A stretch of DNA of 64,000 nucleotides from NCBI GenBank assembly GCA_037893225.1, contig JAZGUH010000489.1, positions 930,001 to 994,000 of the forward strand. The letters run 5' to 3'. The translations under genes were made by a program, and so were the position numbers. The notes under the pieces were generated by a model. The model searched no databases, was not told the DNA's origin, and saw nothing but the letters and a program-made list of their open reading frames with translations. This document shows, in pieces, positions 62,855 to 64,000 of this stretch. Each line of letters begins with the position of its first letter. The stretch's first letter is position 1. This DNA is from Hippasteria phrygiana (lineage: Eukaryota > Echinodermata > Asteroidea > Valvatida > Goniasteridae).

Positions 62855-64000
62855 GTGTGAACATTACTGGATTTGGTCAATATCCCATTCAATTATGAAC
62901 AGGGAAAGGAGGGGCGTTCATCTGAACATTTGGCAAACGTTAAGCAGTCACAATGCAGTAAACGGGAGAACGGACACAGAGTTCATTGGAAAAAACATTT
63001 TTCGAGGTTTGAATTTTCTCGAAGAGTTCTCACGCTATAAAGCTGGCGATGGTCTCAAATTGTTGCGCTAGATCTAAGCTACCGATACGTGTGAAAATTA
63101 CTGGATTTGGTCAATATCCCATTCAATTATGAACAGGGAAAGGAGGGGCGTTCATCTGAAAATGTGGCAAACGTTAAGCAGTCACAATGCAGTAAACGGA
63201 AGAACGCACACAGAGTTCACAGGAAGAAGATTGTTGCGAGGTTTGAATTTTCTCGAAGAGTTCTCACGCTGTGAAGCTGGCGATGGTCTCAAATTGTTGC
63301 GCTAGATCTAAGCTACCCATACGTGTGAAAATTACTGGATTTGGTCAATATCCCATTCAATTATGAACAGGGAAAGGAGGGGCGTTTATCTGAAAATGTG
63401 GCAAACGTTAAGCAGTCACAATGCAGTAAACGGAAGAACGCACACATAGTTCACGGTAAGAAATTTGTTGCGAGGTTTGAATTTTCTCGAAGAGTTCTAA
63501 CGCTGTGAAGCTGGCGATGGTCTGAAATTGTTGCGCTATATCTAAGCTACCCATACGTGTAAACATTACTGGATTTGGTCAATATACCATTCAATTATGA
63601 ACAGGGAAAGGAGGGGCGTTCATCTGAACATTTGGCAAACGTTAAGCAGTCACAATGCAGTAAACGGGAGAACGCACACAGAGTTCACAGGAAGAAATTT
63701 GTTGCGAGGTTTGAATTTTCTCGAAGAGTTCTCACGCTATGAAGCTGGCGATGGTCTCAAATTGTTGCGCTAGATCTAAGCTACCCATACGTGTGAAAAT
63801 TACTGGATTTGGTCAATATCCCGTTCAAATATGAACAGGGAAAGGAGGGGCGTTCATCTGAAAATGTGGCAAACGTTAAGCAGTCACAATGCAGTAAACG
63901 GAAGAACGCACACAGAGTTCACGGGAAGAAATTTGTCGCGAGGTTTGAATTTTCTCGAAGAGTTCTCACGCTATAAAGCTGGCGATGGTCTCAAATTGTT
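62855..64000 (+). repeat. Right-edge mixed copies, cut by the window
   Basis: The series is a GTGTGAACATT copy fused to a K tail (62855, with CGGACACAG), G with TTGTTGCGAGG (63089), H (63323), C (63557) and D (63791, only 210 bases present). The order resembles 54897-56066. The array evidently continues beyond the right edge. Confidence 0.85.

Larger units (their letters stand above)
1..64000 (+). repeat. 234-bp satellite DNA array filling the whole window
   Basis: Every line of sequence can be aligned to the same 234-base unit. Copy starts follow 119 + 234n, plus a cumulative shift that reaches only 24 bases by the right edge. All copies lie in the same orientation, and copies differ mainly by point substitutions at recurring positions. 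There are 272 complete copies and a partial one at each end. No unrelated sequence longer than a few bases interrupts the array, so there is no gene-sized space for anything else. Large homogeneous arrays with nested higher-order structure are known from eukaryotic centromeric and other heterochromatin; that this is such a region is inference. The family is not one I recognise. Confidence 0.97.

Noticed and set aside
1..64000. CRISPR array or other prokaryotic repeat system
   Set aside because: Repeats are directly adjacent with no unique spacers, the unit is 234 bp, and variation is graded substitution with nested HORs.
1..64000. Transposable element insertion, tRNA, rRNA or telomeric repeat within the array
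   Set aside because: Monomer phase is continuous apart from eight small length changes, so there is no room for an insertion. No such sequences are seen.
1..64000. The whole array as an assembly artefact
   Set aside because: Graded divergence, private mutations shared at consistent HOR distances and hybrid monomers are expected of real satellite evolution. Individual duplicated blocks could still be misassembled and need read support.

Overview
The window is a single uninterrupted satellite DNA array with no recognisable genes. All 64,000 bases are head-to-tail copies of one 234-bp monomer in one orientation: 272 complete copies, a 118-bp partial copy at the left edge and a 210-bp partial copy at the right edge, using a phase in which copies start at base 119. 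I see no transposon, unique spacer, inversion, tRNA, rRNA or CRISPR-type structure. Neither edge of the array is reached. The monomer is about 43% GC (101 of 234 bases in the copy at 1991-2224). Kilobase-scale arrays with nested higher-order repeats (HORs) are typical of eukaryotic centromeric, pericentromeric, subtelomeric or knob heterochromatin, so I infer a eukaryote. I do not recognise the family and cannot name the species. CpG is not depleted (12 seen against about 10 expected per monomer), which fits a weakly methylated genome, as in many invertebrates, or a very young array.

Monomers fall into recurring variant types. I label them by diagnostic bases near the copy start: A (GTGTGGAAATT with CCTATTCGATTA), B (GTGTAAAAATT with CCCATTAAATTA), C (GTGTAAACATT with TACCATTCAATTA), D (CCCGTTCAAATA) and E (GTGTGAAAATT with GGAGGGTCG). 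Further types are nearly confined to sequence right of about 24 kb: T (ACACATAG and GGTAAG), P (ACAGAAGTAAA), K (CATTGGAAAAAACAT), G (AGATTGTTCCG) and H (CGTTTATCTG). The order of types defines HOR domains: a 936-bp tetramer (1-1990); mixed order with an A-B-C trimer (1991-5734); a tetramer ending B-C-E (5735-9478); a 2808-bp 12-mer (9479-23285); a transition with a 1404-bp hexamer (23286-33132); 1170-bp, 1872-bp and about 4.2-kb repeats (33133-47642); tetramers (47643-54428); a 2341-bp decamer (56301-60982); and a return to tetramer-like order and a mixed tail up to 64000.

Unit length is almost invariant. The phase drifts by only 24 bases over 64 kb, and eight length changes account for all of it. 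Three of these are expansions of one G-run to 9, 10 and 12. Several hybrid monomers mark unequal exchange points. The most suggestive possible function is a site at monomer positions 156-170, present in nearly every copy, that exactly matches the three-unit heat-shock element nGAAnnTTCnnGAAn. If it is bound, the array would offer roughly 250 heat-shock-factor sites in 64 kb, comparable in concept to human satellite III. Short open frames of 60-76 codons recur with the repeat, mostly lack ATG and are closed in every copy, so I do not call them genes.
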